From Viscum album (lineage: Eukaryota > Streptophyta > Magnoliopsida > Santalales > Viscaceae), in contig OY728133.1 in the NCBI GenBank assembly GCA_963277665.1, positions 388,629,962 to 388,693,961 on the forward strand: a stretch of 64,000 bases of DNA, written 5' to 3'. The notes beneath the pieces are model-generated. The model did no database searches. It saw only the letters and a list, made by a program, of their open reading frames with translations, and had not been told where the DNA came from. Below, one piece after another: positions 36,661-50,040 of the stretch. How positions within the stretch are numbered: the first letter of the stretch is position 1; every line of letters starts with the position of its first letter. The position numbers and the translations under genes are program-made.

Positions 36661-37890
36661 TCATCCCTATTTCATTTATTATGTATGGGACTTTGTGTCC
36701 AATGTTTATTTTATGTAAACCTAATCACTTGGAACCCATCACCTATAATTCAGTAAAAAATTGTAAAGGATGAATCTCATATAGAGAGAAGATGGTTCAG
36801 GACTTGAGTCTAGGTGAAAATAACCAAGTAGACACACAAGTTAATGGAGGAATGTTGTAACTTGATATGAGAATTGGATCAAGTAGTTTTCCCCTAGGTT
36901 TATGGTTGGTTTATCTTTACTCGATAAACCAACCAGTAGATAAAAATCACATGATTATATCACATATTTATTTTATTTTTTAGTGTATGTTTATTTATTT
37001 ATTTAGGTGATGCATGATTTATTTGTATTTTTAAATATAATAACATAAAGTAAGTAAATTAACAATAATTATAATATAAAATAAAATAAAATTATTGTGC
37101 ATAAATTATTTTGTCTTGCATGATTAATTAATCATGTAAAATACACATAATATTAACAAGCATGAAAATAATAAAATAAATAATATTTATGGATAAGTTA
37201 AGCAAAATCTCTTAAGAAAAATATTAATCCACCAATATGCTTTCATTAATTGATTTATAATGCAACTGTATATCAAGATATTAGTTTGGAACTTATCCAG
37301 ATACTTTCATTTATCAAGGAGTTATAATGAAAGTCTTGGGATAACTTAACCAAGTTATAATCAAAATTAGTTTTTCCCATAATACCTGTTATTTCTTGGA
37401 GGAAAGCATTGATAAAATATGAGTATAAGATTTTAGGATTGGGGAGTCCACTCAATATGTCAAGGAACTATGAGTTAATGTATTTGAAAAGAAAATTTTA
37501 TTTAAATACCTTCTAATAATTTTATAAGGCCTTTTTTGGGTTATTTGAAGGGGAATATGGATCCTTTCCATTAAAATATTTTAGAAACAAGATATTCTAA
37601 ATCCAATAGTGAGGGATGTTGGAGTTTGATAAAATAGTGTAATACTAATAAAATTTATTTATTATGTCATAATAGATAATAAATATAATGTAATAAATGT
37701 ATTATTTTATTTATTATATAAAATGTAAATATATTTAACCACATAACTATCCCTATGATCTATCTTAGAAAAATATAGTCTATTGACTGGTGATAACTTT
37801 CAATAATGGTACATGTGCTTATGGATTGTACTATGAAAAGTGCATAAGTTTTATATACTAGATTCCCAAGTTCATTTAAATATCTCTAAA
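36661..37890. other. AT-rich sequence between Tekay and the Copia remnant, nothing recognised
   Basis: There is no long frame or repeat. A TGTTGGAGTTTGATAAAATA at about 37618 could be an LTR or leader edge of the Copia remnant that follows, but no partner was found. Confidence 0.35.
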
Positions 37891-40180
37891 GAGGAAAGTG
37901 AGGGGGTCCAAAATGTATTATAGAAATACTTTCATGATGAATTGTATTTCCAACACCTTATGTCATCATTTATGACTAGTAAACTCTAGAAGCTTCAGAA
38001 AGACATGGATGCATACACCATGTTGTCTCATATCTTTGATCTCTATTAGGATAAAGCAATAAAGGAGAGGCTTGAAATCTCCAAGAAACTATTTATGTAA
38101 AAACTAGTATAAGGTATTTGACCTAGAACTTATGTAGTTAATATTATTGGCTACATTTAGTATTTATAAATTCTGGGATTCAAGCTGCCCATAAAAATTT
38201 TCACAAACCCTATACTTGCCTCACTTCCTCTAAGCTTCTCAAGTTTTTTTTATAAATTTCAACATGAAAAATATATAGAATAAACTCACAGATCCCATGA
38301 CTCTAATTATCTAAATGGATAGAGGCTTGAATCATTAAAGACCTTATATCCTTATGATTAATAAGAGGAAATTCAAGGAAAAAAGTTCTAAGATAAATTC
38401 CAATTCCAAGGAACATTTGCATCTCCCTTCTAAAAGTAAAAATATACAGAGAGAGGATAAGTATTAGGATGTAGTTTGTTTCATTTTTGGTAATAAATTA
38501 TACTAGAAGAAGTTCCATACATTATTAATGAAGAAAGGTGAATCTTTAAGTACATTTATTATCGAGTGTAATATTAGAATTTCTAAAAATTGGGCATTTG
38601 ATAAATATTATGATTCTCATATTTGTATCAAAATACAATAAAAAAGTAGATTAATAAAGATTAGAAAAGGTTAGGTGTATCTTTGGTGTAACAATGGAGT
38701 GAGACTAGTTTCACCAACTATTTAATACTACCATCTCACATTTTCAATTGGATTGGTTCTAGTTTTAATGAATTTTTATTATATTCCCATTATAACAAAA
38801 AACATCATTTTTGTGTCTAGTTTAGACATGGATGGTTTTATTTTCAAGTTAATAAATAAATAATGATACTTTTATAAATATATCATATATTATGGGATGA
38901 AATATTTGAATAACAATTTTTATGTATTAGAATATGAAAATAAAGTCATTACAATAGTTAACAAATCAAGTTCACTTGCCTCATATAACACCCAATTTTG
39001 GAATCACCATATTTATCATGTAAACAAAAATAATTTGGAATTTTTTTAATAAGGATATTTATATTCTTTTTAATTGAAATACTTATATATATTTCATGTT
39101 TTTTACAAGGAAAAATGACCAAATATCCATTCAGTGGAAAAGGTGAATGAACCACAATGCTTCTAGAATTAGTTTGTACAAATGCATGTATACCTTTTCT
39201 AGTAGAAGTTAGAGGTAGAAATTATTACTTCATAACTTTTACCAATGAATTTATTATATATAGATATATCTACTTAATTATCAATAATTATAATTAATTC
39301 AAAAAAATTAAGGAATACAATAATGAAATAGAATATAAGATTGGTAAGAATATAAAAAAAATCACTTAGATCAAGGTGGGGAGTATCTTAACCAATAGCT
39401 CATAGATTATCTAAAAGAGGATGGGATACTATCCTAAATAAATCCTCCTTATACACCATAATGTAATAGTATTAGTGAAAGGAGTAAAAACACCTTGTTG
39501 GATATAATGATATTGATTATGAGTCATGTAGATATTTCATTATCCTTTTGGGGATATAAATTTTATACTAAAACACACACACACACACAAACTAAACTTA
39601 GTTCCAAATAAAATGGAAAGAGGAATTCCATACATGTTATGGTATGGAAAGAAATTAGTTTTTTCACATTTATGAGTATAGGGATACATAGTGTTTATTA
39701 AATCTAATTATTGAAAGAAACTTATATCTTGATGAACTACTTGTATATTTATAGTATATCCCAAAGAAATAAGTGGAAATTATTTATATAATCGCTCATA
39801 TAAAAGGTAATAATTTAAATACATTTAATATTCCTAGAAAGAGAGCACATCTACACAGGAGATAGTGAGAGAAAGATATAATTCAATAAAGTCGAGGCTC
39901 AAGATACACAAGAGTTGGCATATAAATAGATTCCACAAGACCTAGTTGAAGAAGTTTTTATAAAGACATAATAACTGTATAGGATAACTAGAGAGGATAT
40001 AGAACCATAGAAATATGGGTTTATAGTCATCGAGGATGGTAAAACATTATTAATTGGAAATAATTACCTTTTATCCTATAAATAATTAGTAAATAATTCA
40101 GAAGTTGTAAAGTGGAAAGAATCCATGAATTTTGAAATGGATTACATATACCAAAAACATGTTTGGGTTTTTGTAGATGT
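37890..40180 (+). pseudogene. Decayed Ty1/Copia gag-pol (gag, protease, integrase, start of RT)
   Basis: Read in shifting + frames this is a Copia polyprotein. A gag block lies near 38005-38230. A protease region near 38600-38650 gives Y-D-S-H-I-C, the counterpart of the usual D-T-G-x-x-x-H-I-C with the D-T-G decayed. Near 38760-38850 is Y-Y-I-P-I-I-T-K-N-I-I-F-V-S-S-L-D-M, typical of the segment before integrase. Near 38975-39060 is a degraded L-W-H-x-R-L-G-H-x-N equivalent. Near 39360-39530 are counterparts of R-S-D-R-G-G-E-Y and of E-R-R-N-R-T-L-L-D-M. Near 40100-40160 is the K-W-x-x-A-M-x-x-E-M-D-S-I RT entry block. Most of RT and RNase H is missing. Many stops and frame shifts make it inert. 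Confidence 0.75.
39573..39589. repeat. (AC)n microsatellite
   Basis: An uninterrupted run of about eight AC dinucleotides sits inside the Copia remnant. Confidence 0.9.
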
Positions 40181-40189
40181 TGATGACAA

Positions 40190-41345
40190 GTGTCTTTGAA
40201 GTATTATTGTTTTAACAATAATCCAATTAATAAGGGAGAAGGATTAATTAGTGCTGTCATTTTTTGTCAATACATAAATCACTTAGCAATGTTGAGCCTT
40301 CCTTATAAAGTTTCCAGAAAAAGAAATTTAAGTATGGTAGATCAAGGTGATTAGATAGAGTTAAATTGATTGAGGTGATCAAATAGAATATGGAACTAAT
40401 TGTTTTTCCAATTGTATTCATAGTTCTATTTTACAGAGATGTTCAAACAGAGTTAAATTTGAAGCTACTTTTCTATTATTCAAATGACCAATAATCATGA
40501 TTAATTCAAGGTAGTTATGTTTCTAGATTAATTTGTTTAATGGAGGAAGGAGGGTTATAATTTTTTGGAATCGAGTCTTCCAGATAGAGGTCTACTGACT
40601 GAATTTACCGGATAGAGAAAAGTTAATAAGTCCACTGGACAAAGAATGTATGTAAGATCATTTTATAGAGAAGTGTTGTGGAAGTTATATATATAAAGAA
40701 GCTTGAATAAGTACTATAATTAGAAACATGGATGTTCCAGATGAAGTTTCATCAGATGGAGAGACATATGGAGTCTACCAAACAAAGAAAAATTGAAGAA
40801 TTTTCAGATAGAGAAATATGAAAAAACTTTTATGTGTTATTCAGACAAAATAATTTTTATGAGTCCATCAGATAGAGTCTTCCATATAGGGTACACTAGA
40901 TTTAGAATGTGTTTGGAGGAATTAGATAAATTCTTCCATGTTTAGTATTTTAACAAAGTAACTAAAAGATCTCTAGATAGAGAAATCATGCAAAACTTAC
41001 TGGATATAAAATTGTGAAGATTATCTAACAACAATTTTTTTTATAGAGGAGTTCCTATAAAGATAAATTAGACATAATATTTTAGGATATTTACAAAGTT
41101 TTTTTAAAGTATTTATTTTTTATGATGCTAAGTTTGATGTTAAATTCTATAATAATCATTAAGGAAGGATCGTGATTCTAGATGATACTTCAGGAAGTTT
41201 TAAATATTTTTAATTATAATATATGAGTAAGTTCCTATGAATTTTATTGACACCAATTTAATCGGAAATTTAAAGGTGGTCAAATAAATAATGTTTTGAG
41301 TAGTATTGTTAAATTTTGAGTAATAATTTTGAACTTCATGTTCAT
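40190..41345. repeat. AT-rich stretch with dispersed CAGATAGAG / CCGGATAGAG motifs
   Basis: Near 40570-40980 the words CCAGATAGAG, CCGGATAGAG, TCAGATRGAG and TCTACC/TCTTCC recur at irregular spacing in both halves of short phrases such as GTCTACYGRATAGAG. It looks like a decayed short-unit repeat. The rest of the stretch has no coding or RNA signal. Confidence 0.4.
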
Positions 41346-41348
41346 GAT

Positions 41349-44300
41349 TATAGTGACCCTATCCTTTTACACATAACATTACATGATTTTAAGCATAATT
41401 ATACATCTGAGTACAAGCCAGGGATCATGAAGTCTAGTGTCTTCAAATACTAGGCACATAAAACTAAAAACATGGAACTAAATAAAACATTTCTTTATTT
41501 AATATTAAAATTGAGCTTCAAACTTCCTTTGAGCCCTTAAATATGCATAGGGTACTCTGGGGATCACATGAACAAAGGGATGAGCTAAATATCCCAGTAA
41601 GGGAATAACCATAAGAACAAAGCATTAGCACATGAGATAGAAGGCATGACATGATGATACAAAAAGGCATGTAACATAATAAATTATAACATATTAACAT
41701 GGAATCATATAAACATGGAGTCATAGTAATGTGGCAGAAATATAAAACATGTCTTTAGCACAAGTAAAGGCTAACTGCCATGATCGTTTCACATGGTAGC
41801 ACAAGCCAAGGCTAACTGCCAAGACTGTCGCACATAACATATCATGAGACTCAACTTTACCCAATGCATTGGAGTTATACCTAGGGACACCCAACATAAC
41901 TTTTCATGAATATTTTTTCCACATAAATAATCATACATAATCAATCTTACATAAATGTAAGGGTTGCCCATGGAAGGAATTGGGTATCACAATCATGTCA
42001 TAAAGCATAACAAACGGGCGTAACATAAAAGTGTCCATGAAAGAAAGGAACTAGTATATATATGGAAATTAATAAGGTAAAATAGGCATGTATCATGGTT
42101 ATTTATGTCAAGTATAATTGACAACATGTAAGAAAAGTATTTAAGAAGTTTTATCATTAAAACTTTTTTGTGCTATTTTAAGGAAAATACTATAGAGACT
42201 TTAAAATATAAAAGGGAAAAATCCTTTACATAAAAATATAAGTTAACCAAGAAGGTTTTAATACTGTAAAGAGTGATTTAAAAAAAAATGGTGGATTAAA
42301 ATAGAATATAGAGTTCACTTGAAATTGGGTAAGAATTTGGGAGGTTCCCTAAAAAATAGGTTTGCTTATCGGGAAGTATTGAGGAGGGAATCACTTAAAA
42401 ACATGTATATCCAAAAAAGATAATGATTAAAGGGTATTGATAAATGAATTTGGTACATTTAAACATAATTTAGAATATTCACATAAAGATATAAGATAAT
42501 TTAATTTTGTAAAATAAAGATAAGGAAACCCAAAGGAATAAAGGAGGTTCGGGTGAAATCCTTTACGGATTATCGGCATGGTATCGAGTGTACTTAAGAG
42601 AGATTAATGAGAGAGAAATGGGTTTATCATCACTTATACATCATAAGTGAAGTATGGGGGTGGTGATAAATCATACCTCATCATTATGTATTACACATAA
42701 AATGGAATAAAATATAGGACATTCTTGAATAAAAGTGAAATCGAGAGGATCCATTACCTTAAGTCTGATGGTGTTCTCCACTTGATATTAATGAAATGAA
42801 TAGTAAAATTGGGTTAATTAATTAATAAATAAAGAAAACATTATATATATAAATGATTTATTATAAACTTTTAAGTTTATTTATAACCATTTTGATTGGT
42901 TATGAGGGTCAATATTGTTGTTCGGGTATGTTTGCTTCCTTGGTTTTAATGACCGGTTTACTTATTTTCATGAACGAAGAATCATGTAAAATGGGGATTG
43001 TTGTCCAGAATTGGAGTTATATTTTATTATTTAATATCCAAAAGTTTACATGGTTATAAATTTAATTTATTTACTTGGAATGAATTTGAATCATTATATA
43101 AAACATTAATGTTAAACACTTGAATTAATTTGGAAATTTTGCTCATAATTAACTTGTTTTGTATTATTATTTTACATCATGTGTGAAAAAGGATTCCAGA
43201 ACATAAAATAAGATAAAATAAATATATTATGGTCTGGTTCAACCATTAAAATGGTTTCATGACTAGTATAGAAGATGGTAGTGAAAATTGAAAACCTGTC
43301 GTCCTTGAATGTGATAAATCAACACATCTCAGACAGTGTTTTCATTTATTGTATTAAAGTAGGGGGAAGGAGATATTATAATAAACTATCACATTAGCAT
43401 AATATAATTTTATTACATGTAGGTTAATTGATTTATTATACCATTTGGATGAATGTAGGTGAGTAAAGAAAAAAATAAAATAAAATAACTTGAAAGAAAA
43501 TAAAAGAATCAGAAAAGGGAATTTACCTCTTGAGTTTATCTCCTTTAAGAGCCTCTTAAGGGGAGAGGATTTGGTCTTTTGAGGAGAAAAAGGGATGATT
43601 AAAGTGGGGGAGTATCTTGGGGGGAGATTTGGTCAGAATTTAAGGAATTAACAAGTCTTGAGAGGAGTGAAGATAAGAGGGGAGTGTGGCTAGTTTTTAT
43701 AGTGGAGGGGAGGAGAGTTTTCTGAATATTTTAATCATTAGTTTATTATTTTTTCACAAGAAAAGAAATAGTAATGATTATTGTGACCAAAAATAATAAT
43801 ATGAGCATGTTATTTCGAAACAATGGCCATTTACATCATACATGACTCAACCATGATGCAAAAAGTCAGGTTTTAGCATTTATTGTGAATTATCGTATTT
43901 TATTATTCATAAAAAATCATGTATTTTAGAAAAATCCCAAAAATTCACCCTAACCATTTTTTGATGTGTAAAATCAAAAAATGAACTCAATTTTTCAAAA
44001 ATAAATTTCTAAATATGATTAATTTAATTTTTAATTAAAATCATAATTTACTTGAAAAATACGGTTTTTAAAACTATAACTCATTTTATAATGCTTTAAA
44101 AAATTACACAAGGTCTTATAAAATTATCTTTAAACCAGAGGAAATAAAATTATTAATTTATGAAAAACTTTTAGAAAAATATATTTTATTTTAAATTAAT
44201 TATTTAATTATAATTAATTATTTATGACTTAAAAAAATACCAATACTTTTACTATGGTCATATTATCACTTCCAAGATGCCTTAATTTTATTTATACATT

Positions 44301-44469
44301 CAAGGGTGATGTTACTATTCTTTTGTATGATGTACTATTCTTAAGAATAATATTACTATTCATAAGGGTAGGTTATTATTCACCAAAAAGATTTTATCTT
44401 ATCAGAGTCCAAACATATTACTAATCACAACCGTTTATGTCAGATTTTCAAAATTCAAATCCTAGAAAT
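41349..44469 (-). mobile_element. Truncated, older Tekay-type LTR
   Basis: The stretch is colinear with the LTR of the complete Tekay element but strongly diverged. It begins TAGTGACCCTATCC where the other has TAGAGACCCTAAGC. Shared landmarks follow in order: GATGAGCTAAATATCCCAGTAAGG, GCTAACTGCCAAGACTGTC, TTTACCCAATGCATTGGAG, a TATAAAAA box on the - strand at 43702-43694, AAAAATTCACCCTA, and CACAACCGTTTATGTCAGAT. It is cut at 44470, where a different LTR starts, so the last few hundred bases of the LTR are missing here. It has no coding capacity. Confidence 0.75.
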
Positions 44470-47077
44470 TGTAATGACCCAAACCGGAACAGCCACCTGA
44501 ACAGTGCTAAACGGGTCAGGTGTTACTACCTTAGGCACACCTCCCCAAACACCAAAGGTTTCCGACTAGTAGTGAGGGTCTTATAGCTATAGTGGGGAGG
44601 CTATACCCTCTCGGAGGATGATAATCGTACTAGTCTGTGTATAAAAATAAAGATGTAATGGAATAAACGACTCAACAGACTCGAATGAGACCCACGGAGT
44701 GGAAGCACATTTAATATTGATAAACACTAGAAACAATAAAGAGAAAAAACAACAGCGGAAAGTAAAAACAACAGCATGATAATCAATTGTTACTATTACC
44801 GAACAACATATATACATCCAAAACAGGTCATACATATCCATATGTAAAGGTGCTAATGGCTAACCAACTATAGCTACAATAATAAGTAAACACGCTGATA
44901 CAGGAAAGAAAGAAAAACAAGGTAAAATATAGCTAGGCAAGACCTCAGGGTCCATACCATCTCCATGCAATAGCTAATGCAGTCTAGCTCCTAAAGTTGA
45001 CCTCTTTCCTGCACGTAAATCCATAAAGTCTGCACGCGCCCTCAAGGGCCCGTGCAGGGTGTGAGACGAATCTCAGTAGGATACCACGCAATGGTGCATA
45101 CCTAATATAAGTGTTTAAGAAGGAATTGATTTATAAGGAAAACAATAAATAGTACGATGCACACAACCAAACATAAACTCCACTGGTGCTCAGCAGCCAC
45201 CATGGAGTGTCACCTGCTTCGGCCAATGCTGAAATCTCTGTCATGTAACTCAGCACCATGTGCCCTCTGACACTACGTGTCTCAAGTACCGACATCCCAA
45301 AGGCGCGCTTAAGAAAATAGTAACTCAGAGTAACAATGATGTCTGTCCTCAAACAGTAACCGGAGGGACAATGATGTCTACCCTCCAATAAGGTAACCAG
45401 AGGGACAACGATGTCTACCCTCAAATAAGGTAACTAGAGGGACAATGATGTCTGCCTTCAAATAATGGCGAGCCTCTACCCCCAACCCAATAGCCTGAAC
45501 GCTATCCCCTGAAGGCTCCTCACATTCTACGTGCCTTCCTATGACAAGAACCCACAACCAATAGCACCTAAACCGCAACTAACGGGGGCCTCTACCCACA
45601 TGAGTGGTCAATACCACCTCATCACGGAGTCTCTCTATGTGCACACTACTCAAAGTTCCGAGTGAGAAATAATGACCAAAATAGTACCCAACCCACAACA
45701 CCTCTGACACCTCATTTCTCTACTACCATGCCGCTCAAGTCCGACAACCTCGCCATCCAAGTAACCTGGGCCATTCCCAACCTGAAACTCACCCTACCTC
45801 AATCCGACGTCTATAAGGCTCAATCCTGTGGTCAGAACCTCCCAATGTAACCCAGGCCAAGCCCAACCTATGATCAATATCACTCAAGAATATCTGGGCC
45901 ATTCCCAACAAAACCCAAAGATTCCAGCATATGAAATTCAGTAATTACATATATAACACATTTAAAGGAAACACATAAACAAGCAAAACAATCTAAACAG
46001 TTGAATTTCACTAGCCCAATGGTTATCAAACAACAGCACTGAGGTCTTGAATGCCTATAACAATTAATATCAAGGTTTAATAAACTAAACTCAAAAGTTT
46101 AAAACAACACAATTCAATTATAACAATTTTGGCATCCCCCGACCAAAATTCCCTAATGAGAAACAACCACTCACCCAGCCCCACTAAAGTAAAACAGGTA
46201 ACAAGGCATACCCAAAGGAATCCCATAGGCCAAATAACAATTCAACATGCAATAATAGGTAAAAAAGGGTTACAATCAAAATAACCAACAATGCGCCAAT
46301 GGTTGGGCCACCCAAAAGTCTGCGAAAACACATAAAGAGGTATGCACCACCTACCTGGGACTCATAGACATAGGAACGTCTGATATTGATCTCCAATTCA
46401 AAGCTGATCTTCGTAGATCTATATTTATGTCAAATCCTAGCAATTCCACTCGGATGGAAACTGCGACGCGTGAGGAAAAGAAACTGGAACGAAACAGGGT
46501 GTGAGGGTTAAGCCTCACTGTTGTGATCCAACATCCACTAATGGATTGAATAACAGACGTCCGATGATGATTCTAGGGTAGGAAACGTTCTTCAGAACTT
46601 TGGAACGGGCCTGTTCCAAAGTTGGGGAAGAAGAAGCTATTTTCCGTAATAAGATGCGATGCCCTTTCATTTAAGCAAATAAAAAATGTACATGACATGT
46701 ATTTAAGAACTAAACATCATGTAGTGTCCTTTTCCATACTCTAAATTAAGCAGAGATAGCCACATGTCTTAGATGATCCACATGGGTTGACACATGGCTT
46801 GAACCCAGCCGATACACAGAAAGGAGGATACATGGCGTGTCAAGAAACACTACATGCTGTGTAGTAGGAAATTCATACATGGTCATCACATAGAATGTAA
46901 TCGGAAAGCACATGGATGGTACTTTCCCAACTCATACACAGTGTGTACTTTAGAGTACACGACGTGTAGTCTGTAAATTTCTAGAACTTTCTAGATTTTC
47001 CCAGTTTTCTCAGGAACAAGTCCAAAATTAAAATAGGGTTGGGATTTTGACCTGTTCTAAAAACCTGTGTTCTTACA
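44470..47077 (-). repeat. 3' LTR of the gag-only element (2608 bp)
   Basis: It starts TGTAATGACCCAAACCGG and ends GTGTTCTTACA, so it has TG...CA ends, and the purine tract sits directly inside it. The first 100 bases, with GGGTCAGGTGTTACTA, resemble known Del/Tekay LTR ends. It contains a 37-bp tandem repeat (45320-45468) and a cloud of GTACAC/GTGTA motifs at 46700-46980. There is no second copy in the window, so the call rests on its ends and on the adjacent PPT and gag. Confidence 0.65.
45320..45468. repeat. 37-bp tandem repeat, four copies, within the LTR
   Basis: Units start at about 45320, 45357, 45394 and 45431. Each reads TAACCAGAGGGACAATGATG, then TCTACCCTCAAATAAGG. The first copy is the most diverged. 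The period is 37 bp. The array is short and appears to be a local duplication in the R-U5 half of the LTR. Confidence 0.9.
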
Positions 47078-47093
47078 GTTTCCCCACCCCAAC
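47078..47093 (-). other. Polypurine tract of the gag-only element
   Basis: The - strand reads GTTGGGGTGGGGAAAC and then TGTAAGAACAC of the LTR. Confidence 0.65.
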
Positions 47094-47458
47094 ATAGCTC
47101 GTCCTCAAGCTATCAACCAAAACCTGGAGATGACACCGAACATTCCACCCCAATCAAGGTAACCCAGACTCTCCCGGTCTCAAAGATTCTGGCTAAATTA
47201 TTTAAGGGGATCCCCACCTTAGGAATTTCCTAACTCAGTCTCAATCCTACAAAACTCAACAAAGCATAGGCTTACTAACCTATTTCCAGACTCATGGTCC
47301 TCTCATGACACATCGTCACTCCTATGCCTCTTTCATGCTCCTGTGTCATTTCTAACACCAAAAACGTATCTAGCACCGCATCGGTGTCCACCTCCACATG
47401 GTCCTACATCCCATGGACACTCAAAATAAAACCTGATGCCATGTATCTCAAGTAAACT

Positions 47459-47560
47459 ACATCCTCGATGCCCCAATTCCCAAGGCACCTCAATTAACCC
47501 ACGTCCTCGATGCCCCGATTCCCAAGACACCTCAGTTAACCTACATCCTTGATTCTCCTG
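47459..47560. repeat. 42-bp tandem repeat, 2.4 copies
   Basis: ACATCCTCGATGCCCCAATT, then CCCAAGGCACCTCAATTAACCC occurs at 47459-47500 and again, slightly changed, at 47501-47542; a partial third copy follows. It lies in the 3' untranslated part of the gag-only element. Confidence 0.85.
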
Positions 47561-48059
47561 ATGCGACACATCTCATATATATATATAAATATATCACGCA
47601 CCTGATATGGTTCCAATCCTACTAACCAGCATCTAGAAAGTCCATATAAATCTTGTGCACCTTGTGCACTCAAAATGGACATGCCTCAACAGGTCATGGA
47701 AAAAATACAACAAGAAAGTCATAGCCACACTCATGGTGTACCTCTAACCGTCTTCGGTTAACCAGCCTGCTCAGCCCATGGTAGCTCCATGACGTTCACT
47801 TAGCCTGAGGTATGGCTGCCTGATGTCTAACATCCCTATGGTGCTACTCGAGTCACTGGCCACTAACCACTCAGTTGGGTCCCACTGTCTCTATCACATC
47901 CTCCGCGGGTAGCTGAAACTCAGCTACCCTCTCCAGATACTGATCCTGACCCAACTCCAGATGCCACCATCTATCCTGGTCCCTGCCTTCCGTCTATCTA
48001 AGAAGGCTGCCTGTAGAACATCTCAAGATTCCCAACCTATCCACATGACCTGCACTCCT

Positions 48060-48880
48060 TTGGAGGCCTATCACACTAAGTCTGAACATGTCCCGACTGT
48101 CCAAACTGAAAGAAAACCACTGAATAACTACTACGAGGTGGTATAGCTGAGTAATTGTCTTGAATTACCTACTAGAACTCATATCTTCCTTGATTCCTAC
48201 TATCTGAACCATCACCTAAAGCTGCCGCCTGTCCAACCTGGGGCCTATCCCTCTGGTTTCCCTCTGCTATGAGCGCCTGATTTACCGCCTTCGAGAACAA
48301 ACCTGACCTGAAGATATTAACCTGGACTCGAATGGTGTGTCATAATCCATCCTCAAAGTGCCTCACCCTTTCCGGATCATCACTTACCATACTAGGTGCA
48401 AAGCAAGACAGCTCAGTGAAAGTTTCCGCATAGTCCATGACGGACATGTCTCTCTGCTGAAGGCTCAAGAACTCTCAAGCTCTCTCTACCCTCAGTGTCT
48501 CTGGGTAAAAGTTATCAAAAAACTTTTACTCAAATTCTTTCCATGCTAGTCCCTCATGTCTGTGAGCCTGAACTTGCACATCCCACCAGCGCTCCATCGG
48601 TTCTCTCAGCATGTACGTCGCCAGCTTGAACCTCCACCCTAGAGGCATCTCGAGCTGCTCGAAGATCATCCACATGATATCTATCCAGTTCTCAGCCACC
48701 TTCAGACCACCCTAACCCTGAAAAAGTGGTGGGTGATGCGACTGGAACTTCCGCATCAGATATTCCATAGATGGATCTGTACCCTACGCACCTCTATCAA
48801 TCCCCTGCAAGACACGTACCGGGATAGCTTGAAGATACTCGTCGAGCCATGGTCCGAACGCTACCAAATCCGACTATTGT
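48060..48880 (-). pseudogene. gag remnant of the gag-only chromovirus-like element
   Basis: The - strand translation begins near 48870 with L-D-E-Y-L-Q-A-I, then P-P-L-F-Q-G, A-E-N-W-I, F-E-Q-L-E, L-A-T-Y-M-L and the tryptophan pair in E-R-W-W-D-V (codons at 48588-48583). It continues with A-W-K-E-F-E, K-F-F-D-N-F, E-F-L-S-L, F-T-E-L-S and the zinc-knuckle-like F-Q-F-G-Q-S-G-H-V near 48112-48083, where the first two cysteines read phenylalanine and glycine. A few stops interrupt it (for example after K-E-F-E). Gag would package RNA; the lack of protease and RT means the element could only move with help from an autonomous relative. Confidence 0.75.
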
Positions 48881-49799
48881 TCTACCTACACTGGATCCTG
48901 GACATGTTCCTATCCTTGAGCCTGTACCTACGGCTCATGATCTGCCTACACCGGATCCTAAACTAGATCTTGTTCCTGCTGTTTCGGTGCGGATGTGCGT
49001 CGGGCTTCTGTTCCGACGCTGTTCTTCCAGGACGCGTTCGCGCGTGCGCCCGTCGACCCGAGGGGATGGGAGCGCAGCTTGTGGCCCCACAGTCCCGCTT
49101 TCCAAAGGTGGGCGGCATCCGTCCCTTATTCAGGGACGTCTTCTCCTTGATCGAAACCGGGATGATGGGATGTCGGCTCCTCCTTCCGTGGACGTCTCCT
49201 CGGAACTCGTCGCCTAATCCGGGTCTCCCTCATAGATTTAAGAATGTTCGTGAATCTCGTTCCCGGCGCCATATCTTCATGGACACCGGTTAATTACGCT
49301 GCTTCCGCCCAGACGCTCCAAGGAGTCTGGTCGGGGCAGCAACCTGCGGTGAGGAGACCGGGTAGCTCTGGGTGTTGGGGGTGTGTCTTAACACTGCGGC
49401 TCTGCATGTCTGCCTTCCGTCCCTAATAGGGCTTCTCGAAGGCGTGATGGCCTGAGGCATCCCGCGCTGGGTGCGGGGAACTGCGTTACCTGAGGTTTTC
49501 CTCAGCTTCCCATGTTTAACACGGGGCATGCCGCGAGTTTAACGTCCAGCGGGGACGGCATCAGACTGATCAACACGAGGAGTGGATCAGATGACAGAAC
49601 CCCTTGCGGGGAACCTCCGACGCTGGGGCCAGCACATGGGCGGCTTCCCGAGTGAAGTGGAGTGGAATGAAATGACATGACCCCACCGGGATGTGGCGGC
49701 CCGGGTAAGGATCAGGATGGATGATGAAGTGAAGATCTTGGACCCCGTAGAGGCTTCCTACGTACCGCGCGTTAGCGCGGATCAAAGTCAGCGTAGTTC

Positions 49800-50040
49800 G
49801 GGTATACAGTTTAACATCATGCTGGACGAAGGCAAGCCGACTCACGAGGAGGTCGAGGCTGCCGGGCGGAGGATTGAACCGAACCACCTCGCACAGAGGG
49901 GGATGGAACGGCCGGGTGGATCACAGTTTCACGTCATGCTGGACGTTGGCAAGCCGACTCACGAGGAGGTCTAGGCTGCCGGCACGCACGAAGTGGGTGG
50001 ATCACAGTTTAACGTCTTGCTGGACGATGGTGTTTGGGGA
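49800..50040. repeat. Three copies of a CAGTTTAACRTC...GGACG block with longer flanks
   Basis: Near 49808, 49926 and 50004 the core CAGTTTAACATCATGCTGGA or a variant occurs; the first two are followed by CGAAGGCAAGCCGACTCACG and AGGAGGTC. It is the same core as the large array to the right, in a longer unit of about 118 bp. The open frames crossing this stretch are made by the repeat and are not genes. Confidence 0.8.

Larger units (their letters stand above)
44470..48970 (-). mobile_element. Second chromovirus-like element with a gag-only interior, interrupted on the right
   Basis: An LTR (44470-47077) is followed by a polypurine tract and then, within about 1 kb, by gag. The whole pol of about 3.5 kb is absent, so this is a deletion derivative or a non-autonomous family. 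The gag blocks lie on the - strand. The right part, with the other LTR, is not in view because the GC-rich Tat element begins at about 48.97-49.3 kb. The insertion cut the older LTR at 44469. The five bases before it are GAAAT; the matching duplication would be outside the window. Confidence 0.7.

Noticed and set aside
48849..49293. Frames of 107-122 codons on the + strand near the Tat boundary
   Set aside because: They cross the junction between the gag 5' part of one element and the GC-rich element, opposite to gag, and are not conserved in any recognisable way.
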